From RPQJ01 sp963777725 (GTDB lineage: Bacteria; Pseudomonadota; Gammaproteobacteria; Steroidobacterales; Steroidobacteraceae), in NCBI GenBank assembly GCA_963777725.1, contig CAVZRR010000014.1, positions 62,001-126,000 of the forward strand: a DNA stretch of 64,000 nt, read 5' to 3'. The notes under the pieces are model-generated. The model was not told where the DNA came from, ran no database searches, and saw only the letters and a list, made by a program, of their open reading frames with translations. The number at the start of each line of letters is the position of its first letter. Position 1 is the first letter of the stretch. The translations under genes and the position numbers were made by a program. Of the stretch, positions 1 to 9,354 are shown piece by piece.

Positions 1-345
1 CGTGGCGTCATCGCTGGACGCCGGCACAAGAAAATCCTCGCCAAGGCGAAGGGCTACTACAACGCCCGTCGCAAGGTGTTCCGCACCGCGAAGCAGGCCG
101 TCATCAAGGCCGGCCAGTACGCGTACCGCGATCGCCGCGCCAAGAAGCGCGACATGCGGGCGCTGTGGATCACGCGCATCAACGCGGCCGCGCGCAGCTA
201 CGACCTGAGCTACAGCCGCCTGATCGCGGGGCTCAAGGCCGCCGGCTTCGAGGTCGACCGCAAGATGCTCGCCGACCTCGCGGTCCACGACATCGAGGCG
301 TTCGGCAAGATCGCGCAGCAGGCCAAGGCGAGTCTCGGATCCTGA
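1..345 (+). CDS. rplT: 50S ribosomal protein L20, second copy, 5' end outside window
   Basis: The first 115 codons here equal codons 6 to stop of the complete rplT at 5146-5505; the encoded protein is identical and only one silent base differs near position 33. L20 binds 23S rRNA early in 50S assembly and, in enterobacteria, represses its own operon. Two intact rplT genes so close together would be unusual. This one belongs to the left copy of the 2.3-kb repeat and may be an assembly product. Whether it has its own start and promoter cannot be seen. Confidence 0.85.
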   Translation, partial: RGVIAGRRHKKILAKAKGYYNARRKVFRTAKQAVIKAGQYAYRDRRAKKRDMRALWITRINAAARSYDLSYSRLIAGLKAAGFEVDRKMLADLAVHDIEAFGKIAQQAKASLGS

Positions 346-456
346 TGATCGTGACGCGCAAGGCCTGAGCGGCCGCGCTGCCGATGCTGGTCGAGGCCGG
401 GGCGCGCAAGCGGCCCGGCCTCTCTTGCCTGTGCGAAATGGAAATCCTCCACGCCC

Positions 457-1488
457 ATGAGCGACACCGATACCACCGACCTCGCCCAACTCGCTGCTGA
501 AGCGAGCACCCGCATCGCTGCCTGCGGCAGCCTCGCGGATCTCGAGGTGTTGAAGGTCGAGTTGTTCGGCAAGAAAGGCGTGATCACGGCGCAGTTGAAG
601 TCGCTCGGCGCGCTGGCACCGGACGCGCGTCGCGAGGCGGGTGCTCGCATCAACGCGGTGCGCGACGCACTGACGGCGCAGGTGGCCGAAGCGCAAGCCG
701 TGCTGCAGCAGGCCGAGCTGGCTAGGCGGCTCGCCGCGGATCGGATCGACGTCACGCAACCGGGCCGCGGCCAGCAGCCAGGCGGTGTGCATCCGGTGAG
801 CCGCGCGCGGCGTCGCATCGAATCGCTGTTCCGCAATGCGGGCTTCTCGGTCGAGTCGGGCCCCGAGGTCGAGGACGACTGGCACAACTTCGAGGCGCTC
901 AACATCCCGGCCGACCACCCGGCGCGCGCCATGCACGACACGTTCTATTTCCCGGACGGCCGCCTGCTGCGCACGCACACGTCGCCGGTGCAGATCCGGG
1001 CGATGCTGCGGGACCAGCCGCCGCTCAGGATGATCATGCCGGGCCGCGTCTATCGCTGCGATTCCGACGTGACGCACACGCCGATGTTCCACCAGATCGA
1101 AGGGCTGGTCGTGGACGAGGGCGTGAGCCTCGCGCACCTGCGCTCGCAGCTGCACCACTTCGTCGAGCGATTCTTCGAGCGCAAGCTCGGCATTCGCTTC
1201 CGCCCGTCGTACTTCCCGTTCACCGAGCCGTCGGCCGAGGTGGACATCGAGTGCGTGTTCTGCAGCGGCCAGGGTTGCCGCGTCTGCAAGAACACCGGCT
1301 GGCTCGAGATCGCCGGCTGCGGCATGGTCCACCCGAACGTGCTGCGCAACGTGAACATCGACCCGGAGCGCTACACCGGCTACGCGTTCGGCATGGGCAT
1401 CGAGCGGCTCGCGATGCTGCGCTACGGCGTCAACGACATCCGCCTGTACTTCGAGAACGACCTGCGCTTCCTGCGCCAGTTCGGCTGA
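457..1488 (+). CDS. pheS: Phenylalanyl-tRNA synthetase alpha subunit, second copy
   Basis: A full-length 343-residue PheS, the catalytic subunit that charges tRNA-Phe as an alpha2-beta2 enzyme. It differs from the copy at 5617-6648 at only about six residues, clustered in the N-terminal coiled-coil region that grips tRNA (for example Asp/Asn at residue 8 and Val/Ala near residues 31 and 42). The class II catalytic core is identical, including the GRVYRCDSDVTHTP stretch and the glycine-rich C-terminal motif GYAFGMGIERLAML. A Cys cluster (CVFCSGQGCRVC) sits near residues 268-279. It is followed by a truncated pheT, so it could only pair with the beta subunit from the other copy. Confidence 0.85.
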   Translation: MSDTDTTDLAQLAAEASTRIAACGSLADLEVLKVELFGKKGVITAQLKSLGALAPDARREAGARINAVRDALTAQVAEAQAVLQQAELARRLAADRIDVTQPGRGQQPGGVHPVSRARRRIESLFRNAGFSVESGPEVEDDWHNFEALNIPADHPARAMHDTFYFPDGRLLRTHTSPVQIRAMLRDQPPLRMIMPGRVYRCDSDVTHTPMFHQIEGLVVDEGVSLAHLRSQLHHFVERFFERKLGIRFRPSYFPFTEPSAEVDIECVFCSGQGCRVCKNTGWLEIAGCGMVHPNVLRNVNIDPERYTGYAFGMGIERLAMLRYGVNDIRLYFENDLRFLRQFG

Positions 1489-1508
1489 TTGCACCGGGAA
1501 GCACGCAG

Positions 1509-2307
1509 ATGCGCATCAGTGTCCGCTGGTTGAGCGAATGGCTGGGTTCGACACCGGAGCCCCGTGATCTCGCGGCGCGCCTGACGATGGCGGGCCTCGA
1601 GGTCGAGGCGATCGAGCCCGCTGCGCCGCCGTTGCCCGGCATCGTCGTCGGCGAGATCGTCGCAGCGCGAGAAGCACCCGAACGCCGACACGCTCAGCGT
1701 CTGCCAGGTGAATGCAGGCGGTGAACGGCTGCAGATCGTTTGCGGTGCGCCGAATGCGCGGGTCGGCCTCAAGGCACCGCTCGCGACACTGGGTGCGAAG
1801 CTGCCCGGCGGCATGGAGATCCGCAAGGCGAAGCTGCGCGGCGTCGAGTCGCACGGCATGCTCTGTTCCGCGCGCGAGCTGGGCCTCTCCGAGGACGCGA
1901 CCGGCCTGATGGAATTGCCGGCCGACCTGACGGTGGGACTCGCACTCAGCGACGCGCTCGAGCTCGACGACACGGTGCTCGAGATCAACCTGACGCCGAA
2001 CCGCGGCGACTGCCTGAGCCACCTCGGCGTGGCGCGCGAGGCCGCGGCGCTGACGGGCGCCACGCTCTCGGGCCCGGAACTGCACGCGGTGCCTGCGCAG
2101 ATCAGCGACGTTTTCCCGGTGGAACTCGTGCCGGGCGCGGGTTGCGCGCGGTTCGCGGCCCGCGTGATTCGCGGCGTGCGCGCCGATGCGCAGGCGCCGC
2201 TGTGGATGCGCGAGCGACTGCGACGCGCCGGACTGCGGCCGATCAGCGCAATCGTCGACGTGACCAACTACGTGATTCGCCCTTTTAATCCTCCGCGGCT
2301 CGTTTGA
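1509..2307 (+). pseudogene. pheT: Truncated and frameshifted PheT, second copy
   Basis: The N-terminal third of the phenylalanyl-tRNA synthetase beta subunit, cut off at the repeat boundary at 2276. After that point only an unrelated tail (IRPFNPPRLV) precedes the stop. There is a one-base insertion near 1668: the family reads GEIVAAEKHPNADTL, which is restored by dropping one C. The same insertion occurs in the right copy near 6828. Unlike the right copy, the stretch around 2221-2240 (RLRRAGLRPISAIVDVTNYV) is intact. The beta subunit's B3/B4 editing core and the rest are missing, so no functional product is expected. Confidence 0.85.
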
Positions 2308-2382
2308 GGGCGCATAGCTCAGCGGTAGAGCACTACCTTGACATGGTAGGGGTCCGTGGTTCGATCCCACGTGCGCCCACCA
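2308..2382 (+). tRNA. tRNA-Val (GAC)
   Basis: A 75-nt cloverleaf with acceptor stem GGGCGCA/TGCGCCC, anticodon stem CTACC/GGTAG, loop TTGACAT (anticodon GAC), T arm CCGTGG..CCACG around TTCGATC, and an encoded CCA end. It lies directly in front of thrS. It starts 31 bases after the repeat boundary. Confidence 0.97.
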
Positions 2383-2406
2383 GACCCTAACGTGCCAAGG
2401 ACCTTC

Positions 2407-4331
2407 ATGCCCGTCATTACCCTGCCCGATGGCAGCCAGCGCACCTACGCCCAGCCGGTCACGGTGGCGCAGGTGGCGGCCGACATTGGCCCGGGCCTCG
2501 CCAAGGCCGCACTCGCGGGCAAGGTCGACGGCAAGCTGGTCGACACGTCGTCCGTGATCGAGTCCGACGCGAGTCTCGCGATCGTCACGGCCAAGGACCC
2601 CGAAGGCCTCGAGATCCTCCGCCACTCGACCGCGCACCTGCTGGCCCAGGCCGTGCAGGCGATCTACCCGGACGCCCAGGTCACGATCGGCCCGGTCATC
2701 GAGGACGGCTTCTACTACGACTTCGCGTTCAACCGGCCCTTCACGCCCGAAGACCTCGCGAAGTTCGAAGCGAAGATGCACGAGCTCGCCAAGGCCGATC
2801 TCAAGGTCGAGCGGCGGCTGATGCCGCGCGATGCGGCCGTCGAGACGTTCAAGAAGCTCGGCGAGCACTACAAGGCCGAGATCATCGCGAGCATCCCGGC
2901 GAACGAGGACATCAGCCTCTACGGCCAGGGCGAGTGGTTCGATCTCTGCCGCGGCCCGCACGTGCCCAGCACCGGCAAGCTGGGCGCATTCAAGCTGATG
3001 AAGGTCGCGGGCGCCTACTGGCGCGGCGACTCGAAGAACGAGATGCTCCAGCGCATCTACGGCACGGCCTGGCCGAACGAGAAGGATCTCAAGGCCTACC
3101 TGACCCGCCTCGAGGAAGCCGAGAAGCGCGACCACCGGCGGCTCGGCCGCGAGCTCGGCCTGTTCCACATGCAGGAAGAGGCGGTCGGCAGCGTGTTCTG
3201 GCACCCGAAGGGCTGGACGCTGTGGCGCACGATCGAGCAGTACATGCGCGACCGGCTGGCGCAGGAAGGCTACGTCGAGGTGCGCACGCCGCAGCTGGTG
3301 GACCGCTCGCTCTGGGAGCGTTCGGGACACTGGGAAAACTACGCGCCGAACATGTTCATCGCGGAGTCCGAGGAGCGGATCCTCGCGGTCAAGCCGATGA
3401 ACTGCCCGTGCCACGTGATGATCTACCGGCAGGGCATCAAGTCGTACCGCGACCTGCCGCTGCGCATGGCCGAGTTCGGCGCCTGCCATCGCAACGAGCC
3501 CTCGGGCGCGCTGCACGGCATCATGCGCGTGCGCGCGTTCACGCAGGACGACGCGCACATCTTCTGCACCGAGAGCAGGTCAACGCCGAGACGGCCGCGT
3601 TCTGCGCGCTGCTGAAGAGCGTCTACGAGGACTTCGGCTTCACCGAGATCGCGATCAAGTTCTCCGACCGCCCGGCCAAGCGGGCCGGCTCGGACGCGCT
3701 GTGGGACAAGGCCGAGGCCGCGCTGAAGGGCGCCTGCGAGGCCGCCGGGCTCGAGTACACGCTGAACCCGGGGGAGGGCGCGTTCTACGGCCCGAAGCTC
3801 GAGTTCGTGCTGCGGGACGCGATCGGCCGCGACTGGCAGTGCGGCACGCTGCAGCTCGATCCGGTGCTGCCGGAGCTGCTCGGGGCGCAATACATCGGCG
3901 AGGACGGGGCCGCCCACACGCCGCTGATGCTGCACCGGGCCGTGCTGGGCTCGATGGAGCGCTTCATCGGCATCCTGATCGAGAACTATGCGGGACGCTT
4001 CCCGACCTGGCTGGCCCCGGTGCAGGCCGTGGTGATGAATATCACCGACGGACAGGCCGAATACGTGGCCAAGGCCGCTGAATTCCTGAGAAATCAGGGG
4101 CTTCGGGTCGAAACAGATTTGCGTAACGAGAAAGTCGGCTTTAAAATCCGCGAACACACCCTGCAGCGGGTTCCGTACCTGCTGGTCGCGGGCGACCGCG
4201 AGTCGGGGTCAAATACGTTGGCCGTGCGCACACGCAACGGCCAGGACTTGGGCGCGATGTCCCTCGAGGAGATCGCGGACAAGCTTGGCCGGGAAATTGC
4301 GAGCCGCGGCCGCATTGTTTTGGAGGTATGA
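2407..4331 (+). CDS. thrS: Threonyl-tRNA synthetase (one-base deletion in this sequence)
   Basis: ThrRS charges tRNA-Thr and carries an N-terminal TGS domain (starting PVITLPDGSQRTYAQ), the HxxxH/C editing domain (HSTAHLLAQAV near residue 75), the class II catalytic core (AVKPMNCPCHVMIY, RMAEFGACHRNEPSGALHG) and an anticodon-binding domain. The frame is broken near 3579: HIFCTE is followed by one missing G, and restoring it gives HIFCTEEQVNAETAAF. Reconstructed length is 641 residues, as in E. coli (642). AAGGA at 2397-2401 places the start at 2407. The stop TGA at 4329-4331 lies between the infC Shine-Dalgarno sequence and its AUC start. The break is probably a sequencing error because the gene is essential. 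Confidence 0.93.
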
Positions 4332-4334
4332 CGC

Positions 4335-4859
4335 ATCGCTGCCCCAACTGTAAAGCGCATCAAGCGTAACGACGAGATCACCGCCCCCCAGCTGCGCATC
4401 ATCGGCGCAGACGGCGAGCAGGTCGGGGTCATGAGCCGCTACGACGCGCTGCAGCTCGCGCAATCTCAAGAGCTCGACCTGGTGGAGGTTTCGCCGACCG
4501 CGGAACCCCCGGTCTGCCGGATCGTCGACTACGGGAAGTTCCTGTTCGAAGCGAACAAGAAGTCCCACGCGGCGAAGAAAAAGCAGAAACAGATCCAGGT
4601 CAAGGAAGTGAAGTTTCGTCCCGGCACCGACGAAGGCGACTATCAGATCAAGCTCAGGAATCTGATCCGCTTTTTCGAGGAAGGGGACAAGGCCAAGGTA
4701 ACCCTGAGGTTCCGTGGTCGTGAGATGGCCCACACCGACATCGGCCGGCAGAAATTGCTGCGGTTGCAGAACGACCTCGCGCCTTACGCGGTGGTCGAGC
4801 AGCACCCGCTCATGGAAGGCCGGCAGATGGTCATGATGATGGGGCCGAAGAAGAAGTAA
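4335..4859 (+). CDS. infC: Translation initiation factor IF-3, AUC start codon
   Basis: IF-3 binds the 30S subunit, blocks premature 50S joining and checks the start codon. The frame begins at an ATC codon at 4335, seven bases after a strong GGAGGT (4322-4327), and reads (M)AAPTVKRIKRNDEITAPQL; no ATG, GTG or TTG lies in frame until 4431, which would delete the conserved N-terminal domain. Non-AUG starts of AUU/AUC/AUA type are conserved in infC and let IF-3 repress its own synthesis. The 174-residue length is normal, with the linker rich in Lys (SHAAKKKQKQ) and the C-terminal domain ending MMMGPKKK. It lies four bases after the thrS stop, so the two are translationally linked. Confidence 0.95.
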   Translation: MAAPTVKRIKRNDEITAPQLRIIGADGEQVGVMSRYDALQLAQSQELDLVEVSPTAEPPVCRIVDYGKFLFEANKKSHAAKKKQKQIQVKEVKFRPGTDEGDYQIKLRNLIRFFEEGDKAKVTLRFRGREMAHTDIGRQKLLRLQNDLAPYAVVEQHPLMEGRQMVMMMGPKKK

Positions 4860-4938
4860 GGGCGGTTTCGGCCGCTCCTTCGCCCTCGATCCGCAGGCTC
4901 GCCTGTGGTGAAACGGGCCAACAAGTGTAGGAGTTCAC

Positions 4939-5133
4939 ATGCCCAAGTTGAAGACCAACCGGGCCGCAGCCAAGCGTTTTCGCAAGACGGCGAAAGGCTT
5001 CAAGCGTGCCCAGTCGCAGAAGCGACACATCCTCACCAAGAAGACGAGCAAGCGGAAGCGCCAGCTGCGCGGCACCACGATGGTCGCCAAGCAGGACCTG
5101 ACGCGGCTCGATCAACTTCTTCCCCACGCCTGA
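4939..5133 (+). CDS. rpmI: 50S ribosomal protein L35
   Basis: A 64-residue, strongly basic protein beginning MPKLKTNRAAAKRFRKTAKG, the L35 signature. It stabilises the large subunit. It sits 79 bases after infC and 12 bases before rplT in the standard infC-rpmI-rplT order. GTAGGAG at 4927-4933 precedes the ATG. In E. coli L20 represses rpmI and rplT translation through a pseudoknot upstream; whether that fold exists here was not tested. Confidence 0.97.
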   Translation: MPKLKTNRAAAKRFRKTAKGFKRAQSQKRHILTKKTSKRKRQLRGTTMVAKQDLTRLDQLLPHA

Positions 5134-5145
5134 GCGAGGTGACCC

Positions 5146-5505
5146 ATGGCACGAGTTAAGCGTGGCGTCATCGCTGGACGCCGGCACAAGAAGATCCTCG
5201 CCAAGGCGAAGGGCTACTACAACGCCCGTCGCAAGGTGTTCCGCACCGCGAAGCAGGCCGTCATCAAGGCCGGCCAGTACGCGTACCGCGATCGCCGCGC
5301 CAAGAAGCGCGACATGCGGGCGCTGTGGATCACGCGCATCAACGCGGCCGCGCGCAGCTACGACCTGAGCTACAGCCGCCTGATCGCGGGGCTCAAGGCC
5401 GCCGGCTTCGAGGTCGACCGCAAGATGCTCGCCGACCTCGCGGTCCACGACATCGAGGCGTTCGGCAAGATCGCGCAGCAGGCCAAGGCGAGTCTCGGAT
5501 CCTGA
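5146..5505 (+). CDS. rplT: 50S ribosomal protein L20
   Basis: A complete 119-residue L20 starting MARVKRGVIAGRRHKK, with the basic extended N-terminus that threads through 23S rRNA and the folded RNA-binding C-terminal domain. Length and order (rpmI-rplT-pheS) match the family. GAGGTGAC 5-12 bases upstream is a good ribosome-binding site. The last 114 codons are duplicated at 1-345. Confidence 0.97.
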   Translation: MARVKRGVIAGRRHKKILAKAKGYYNARRKVFRTAKQAVIKAGQYAYRDRRAKKRDMRALWITRINAAARSYDLSYSRLIAGLKAAGFEVDRKMLADLAVHDIEAFGKIAQQAKASLGS

Positions 5506-5552
5506 TGATCGTGACGCGCACGGCCTGAGCGGCCGCGCTGCCGATGCTGGTC

Positions 5553-5582
5553 GAGGCCGGGGCGCGCAAGCGGCCCGGCCTC
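5553..5582 (+). promoter_or_regulatory. Hairpin between rplT and pheS, attenuator candidate
   Basis: A nine-base inverted repeat (GAGGCCGGG .. CCCGGCCTC) with a 12-base loop, followed by TCTTG. The same structure is at 393-422 in the left copy. pheST is attenuated in enterobacteria, but no phenylalanine-rich leader is visible here and the T tract is poor, so this may only be a partial terminator or processing site. Confidence 0.4.
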
Positions 5583-5616
5583 TCTTGCCTGTGCGAAATG
5601 GAAATCCTCCACGCCC

Positions 5617-6648
5617 ATGAGCGACACCGACACCACCAACCTCGATCAACTCGCTGCTGAAGCGAGCACCCGCATCGCTGCCTGCGGCAGCCTCGCGGAT
5701 CTCGAGGCGTTGAAGGTCGAGTTGTTCGGCAAGAAGGGCGCGATCACGGCGCAGTTGAAGTCGCTCGGCGCGCTGGCACCGGACGCGCGTCGCGAGGCGG
5801 GTGCACGCATCAACGCGGTGCGCGACGCACTGACGGCGCAGGTGGCCGACGCGCAAGCCGTGCTGCAGCAGGCCGAGCTGGCTCGGCGGCTCGCCGCGGA
5901 TCGGATCGACGTCACGCAACCGGGCCGCGGCCAGCAGCCAGGCGGCGTGCATCCGGTGAGCCGCGCGCGGCGTCGCATCGAGTCGCTGTTCCGCAATGCG
6001 GGCTTCTCGGTCGAGTCGGGCCCCGAGGTCGAGGACGACTGGCACAACTTCGAGGCGCTCAACATCCCGGCCGACCACCCGGCGCGCGCGATGCACGACA
6101 CGTTCTATTTCCCGGACGGCCGCCTGCTGCGCACGCACACGTCGCCGGTGCAGATCCGGGCGATGCTGCGCGACCAGCCGCCGCTCAGGATGATCATGCC
6201 GGGCCGCGTCTATCGCTGCGATTCCGACGTGACGCACACGCCGATGTTCCACCAGATCGAAGGGCTGGTCGTGGACGAGGGCGTGAGCCTCGCGCACCTG
6301 CGCTCGCAGCTGCACCACTTCGTCGAGCGCTTCTTCGAGCGCAAGCTCGGCATCCGCTTCCGCCCGTCGTATTTCCCGTTCACCGAGCCGTCGGCCGAAG
6401 TGGACATCGAGTGCGTGTTCTGCAGCGGCCAGGGTTGCCGCGTCTGCAAGAACACGGGCTGGCTCGAGATCGCCGGCTGCGGCATGGTCCACCCGAACGT
6501 GCTGCGCAACGTGAACATCGACCCGGAGCGCTACACCGGCTACGCGTTCGGCATGGGCATCGAGCGGCTCGCGATGCTGCGCTACGGCGTCAACGACATC
6601 CGCCTGTACTTCGAGAACGACCTGCGCTTCCTGCGCCAGTTCGGCTGA
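5617..6648 (+). CDS. pheS: Phenylalanyl-tRNA synthetase alpha subunit
   Basis: A 343-residue class II synthetase subunit that forms phenylalanyl-adenylate and charges tRNA-Phe together with PheT. It shows an N-terminal coiled coil (residues ~1-95), motif 2 around GRVYRCDSDVTHTPMFHQ, and motif 3 in GYAFGMGIERLAML near the C-terminus. It lies 111 bases after rplT and 20 bases before pheT. No strong Shine-Dalgarno sequence is visible before the ATG. Within the insert region the CVFCSGQGCRVC cluster could bind a metal. Confidence 0.97.
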   Translation: MSDTDTTNLDQLAAEASTRIAACGSLADLEALKVELFGKKGAITAQLKSLGALAPDARREAGARINAVRDALTAQVADAQAVLQQAELARRLAADRIDVTQPGRGQQPGGVHPVSRARRRIESLFRNAGFSVESGPEVEDDWHNFEALNIPADHPARAMHDTFYFPDGRLLRTHTSPVQIRAMLRDQPPLRMIMPGRVYRCDSDVTHTPMFHQIEGLVVDEGVSLAHLRSQLHHFVERFFERKLGIRFRPSYFPFTEPSAEVDIECVFCSGQGCRVCKNTGWLEIAGCGMVHPNVLRNVNIDPERYTGYAFGMGIERLAMLRYGVNDIRLYFENDLRFLRQFG

Positions 6649-6668
6649 TTGCACCGGGAAGCACGCAG

Positions 6669-9052
6669 ATGCGCATCAGTGTCCGCTGGTTGAGCGAATG
6701 GCTGGGTTCGACACCGGAGCCCCGCGAGCTCGCCGCGCGCCTGACGATGGCAGGCCTCGAGGTCGAGGCGATCGAGCCCGCTGCGCCGCCGTTGCCCGGC
6801 ATCGTCGTGGGTGAGATCGTCGCAGCGCGAGAAGCACCCGAACGCCGACACGCTCAGCGTCTGCCAGGTGAATGCAGGCGGCGAACTGCTGCAGATCGTT
6901 TGCGGTGCGCCGAATGCGCGGGTCGGCCTCAAGGCACCGCTCGCGACACTGGGTTCGAAGCTGCCCGGCGGCCTGGAGATCCGCAAGGCGAAGCTGCGCG
7001 GCGTCGAGTCGCACGGCATGCTCTGTTCCGCGCGCGAGCTGGGCCTCTCCGAGGACGCGACCGGCCTGATGGAATTGCCGGCCGACCTGACGGTGGGGCT
7101 CGCACTCAGCGACGCACTCGAACTCGACGACACGGTGCTCGAGATCAACCTGACGCCGAACCGCGGCGACTGCCTGAGCCACCTCGGCGTGGCGCGCGAG
7201 GCCGCGGCGCTGACGGGCGCCACGCTCTCCGGCCCCGAACTGCACGCGGTGCCTGCGCAGATCACCGACGTTTTCCCAGTGGAACTCGTGCCGGGCGCGG
7301 GTTGCGCGCGGTTCGCGGCCCGCGTGATTCGCGGCGTGCGCGCCGATGCGCAGGCGCCGCTGTGGATGCGCGAGCGACTGCGCGACGCGCCGGCCTGCGG
7401 CCGATCAGCGCAATCGTCGACGTGACCAACTACGTGATGCTCGAGCTCGGCCAGCCGATGCACGCCTACGACCTGCGCGAGCTCGAGGGCGGCATCGTCG
7501 TGCGCCGCGCGCGCGCCGGCGAGACGCTGCGCCTGCTCGACGGTCGCGACGTGACGCTCGACGAGACCGTGATGGTCATTGCCGATCACGTGAAGCCGCT
7601 GGCGCTGGCGGGCGTCATGGGCGGTGATCACTCGGGCATCGATGCCGGCACGACCGACGTGCTGCTCGAAGTCGCGTTCTTCCGGCCCGACGCGATCGCC
7701 GGACGTGGCCGTCGCTACGGGCTCGTCACGGACGCGTCGCAGCGCTTCGAGCGTGGCGTCGATCCGACGCTGCAGGAGCGCGCCATCGAGCGTGCGACCG
7801 AGTTGCTGCTCGCGTGCGCCGGCGGCGCGGCCGGCCCGGTCGAGGTCACCGAACTCCCGGCCGAGATCCCGACTCGCAAGGCCGTCGACTTCCGTCCGTC
7901 GCGGGCGCGCAGCGTCATCGGTGCTCCGATTGCCGACGCGGAGATGCAGGGGCATCCTCGAGCGGCTCGGCATGCGCATCGACACGGCGACGCCGGCGTG
8001 GCGCGTGGTGCCGCCGAGCTGGCGCTTCGACATCGCGATCGAGGAAGACCTGATCGAGGAGGTCGCGCGGGTGTACGGCTTCGACCGCATCCCGGAGACC
8101 GATCCGGCGACCGTGGTCGCGATTCCCGCGCTCAGCGAGACGAAGCTGTCGCCGGAGTCCGTCGCCGACCTGCTGATCCAGCGCGGTTACTTCGAGGCGA
8201 TCACCTACAGCTTCGTGGATCCCGCGCTGCAGGCCGTGCTGTGCCCGGGCGAGCCTGCGCTGCGGCTCGCGAACCCGATCTCCGCCGATCTCGCCGAGAT
8301 GCGCGTGTCGCTGTGGCCCGGCCTGGTGCGCGCGCTGATCGAGAACCAGCGGCGCCAGCAGCCGCGCGTGCGGCTGTTCGAGGTCGGGCGCAAGTTCCGG
8401 CTCGACGGCGCCGCGCTCGAGGAGATTCCGGTCGTCGCCGGGCTCGCCGCCGGCCCGGCATTGCCGGAGCAGTGGGGCGTGGCGACGTCGGCGGTCGATT
8501 ACTTCGACGTCAAGGCCGACGTCGAAGCGTTGCTGCGTGCGACCGGCGCCGCCCAGGATTTTCGCTTCGTGCCGGCCGAGCATCCGGCACTGCACCCGGG
8601 GCAGAGCGCACGCATCGTCCGCGATGGCCGCGCCGTAGGCTGGATCGGCCGCCTGCACCCCGAGATCGAGCGACGGCTCGAGTTGACATATTCCGGAGTG
8701 GTGTTCGAAGTCGAGACTGAGTCCGGATTGCAGGCTCGGGTGCCGCGTCTCGCGGAGATTTCGCGTTTTCCAGCCGTGCGCCGCGACCTGGCGATCGTCG
8801 TGCCCGAAGCGGTCCCGGTCCAGGGACTGCTCGACACGATCCGAACGGGTGCGAAGGACCTGCTGACCGGCCTCGTCGTATTTGACATTTACCGCGGCCG
8901 CGGCATCGAAGAAGGCTTCAAGAGCGTCGCAATCGGCTTGAATTTACAGGATATTTCCCGCACCCTTACCGACGAAGAGACAGATGCCGTCGTGGCGCAG
9001 GTCGTTGCAGGCCTGGAGCGGGAGCACAGCGCCACGATCACGAGACAAATAA
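6669..9052 (+). CDS. pheT: Phenylalanyl-tRNA synthetase beta subunit (four small indels in this sequence)
   Basis: PheT binds tRNA-Phe and edits mischarged Tyr-tRNA. Domains can be followed through all frames: tRNA-binding OB fold (residues ~40-150, EKHPNADTLSVCQV), B3/B4 editing core (residues ~210-370), B5, a catalytic-like core, and a ferredoxin-fold anticodon-binding domain at the end. The frame breaks near 6828 (+1), 7381 (+2), 7950 (+1, a run of four G) and 9041 (+1). Removing these five bases gives 792 residues, close to the E. coli 795. The last break makes PheT appear fused to IhfA; the corrected frame ends ATIRDK and stops at 9050-9052. The many breaks point to sequence error. Confidence 0.9.
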
Positions 9053-9054
9053 AG

Positions 9055-9354
9055 ATGGCATTGACGAAGGCAGAAATCGCGGAAGCGCTGTTCGATCAGC
9101 TCGGCCTCAACAAGAGAGAGGCCCGCGAGCTCGTGGATCTGTTTTTCGAGGAGCTGCGCGCGTCGCTCGCCGCGGGCGAGCAGGTGAAGCTTTCGGGCTT
9201 CGGCAACTTCGACCTGCGCAGCAAGAACCAACGGCCCGGCCGCAACCCGAAGACCGGCGAAGAAATCCCGATCAGCGCGCGGCGCGTCGTGACGTTCCGC
9301 CCCGGTCAGAAACTGAAGGCACGCGTGGAAGCCTATGCTGGAACCCAGCAATAA
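9055..9354 (+). CDS. ihfA: Integration host factor alpha subunit
   Basis: A 99-residue DNA-bending protein of the HU/IHF family that pairs with IhfB. It shows the start MALTKAEIAEALFDQLGLNK, the conserved core VKLSGFGNFDLRSKNQRPGR with the beta-arm RPGRNPKTGEEI, and the C-terminal helix RPGQKLKARVEA. It starts two bases after the corrected pheT stop, the usual pheT-ihfA arrangement. The frame runs into pheT only because of an indel near 9041. It overlaps the next gene by 20 bases. Confidence 0.97.
   Translation: MALTKAEIAEALFDQLGLNKREARELVDLFFEELRASLAAGEQVKLSGFGNFDLRSKNQRPGRNPKTGEEIPISARRVVTFRPGQKLKARVEAYAGTQQ

Larger units (their letters stand above)
1..2276. repeat. Diverged direct repeat, left copy (rplT'-pheS-pheT')
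   Basis: This segment matches 5161-7436 at a constant offset of 5160 until a two-base indel near 2221/7381. By eye the copies differ at roughly 2% of positions, mostly third codon positions in pheS and pheT, so they are diverged sequences rather than read noise. Identity ends sharply at 2276, inside pheT, where the sequence jumps to the 31 bases in front of tRNA-Val. The window begins inside rplT, so the left end of the repeat is not seen. It is either a true tandem duplication or a strain-level mis-join in assembly. Confidence 0.95.
5161..7436. repeat. Diverged direct repeat, right copy
   Basis: Right-hand partner of 1-2276. This copy continues into complete rplT upstream and complete pheT-ihfA downstream, so it sits in the normal gene order and is probably the ancestral locus. 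Confidence 0.95.

Noticed and set aside
5505..5617. A phenylalanine leader peptide before pheS
   Set aside because: The only short frames there (such as MIVTRTA) contain no phenylalanine codons.
7624..9354. An apparent PheT-IhfA fusion protein
   Set aside because: Dropping one base near 9041 gives the usual PheT end (ATIRDK, stop at 9052) and ihfA then starts two bases later.
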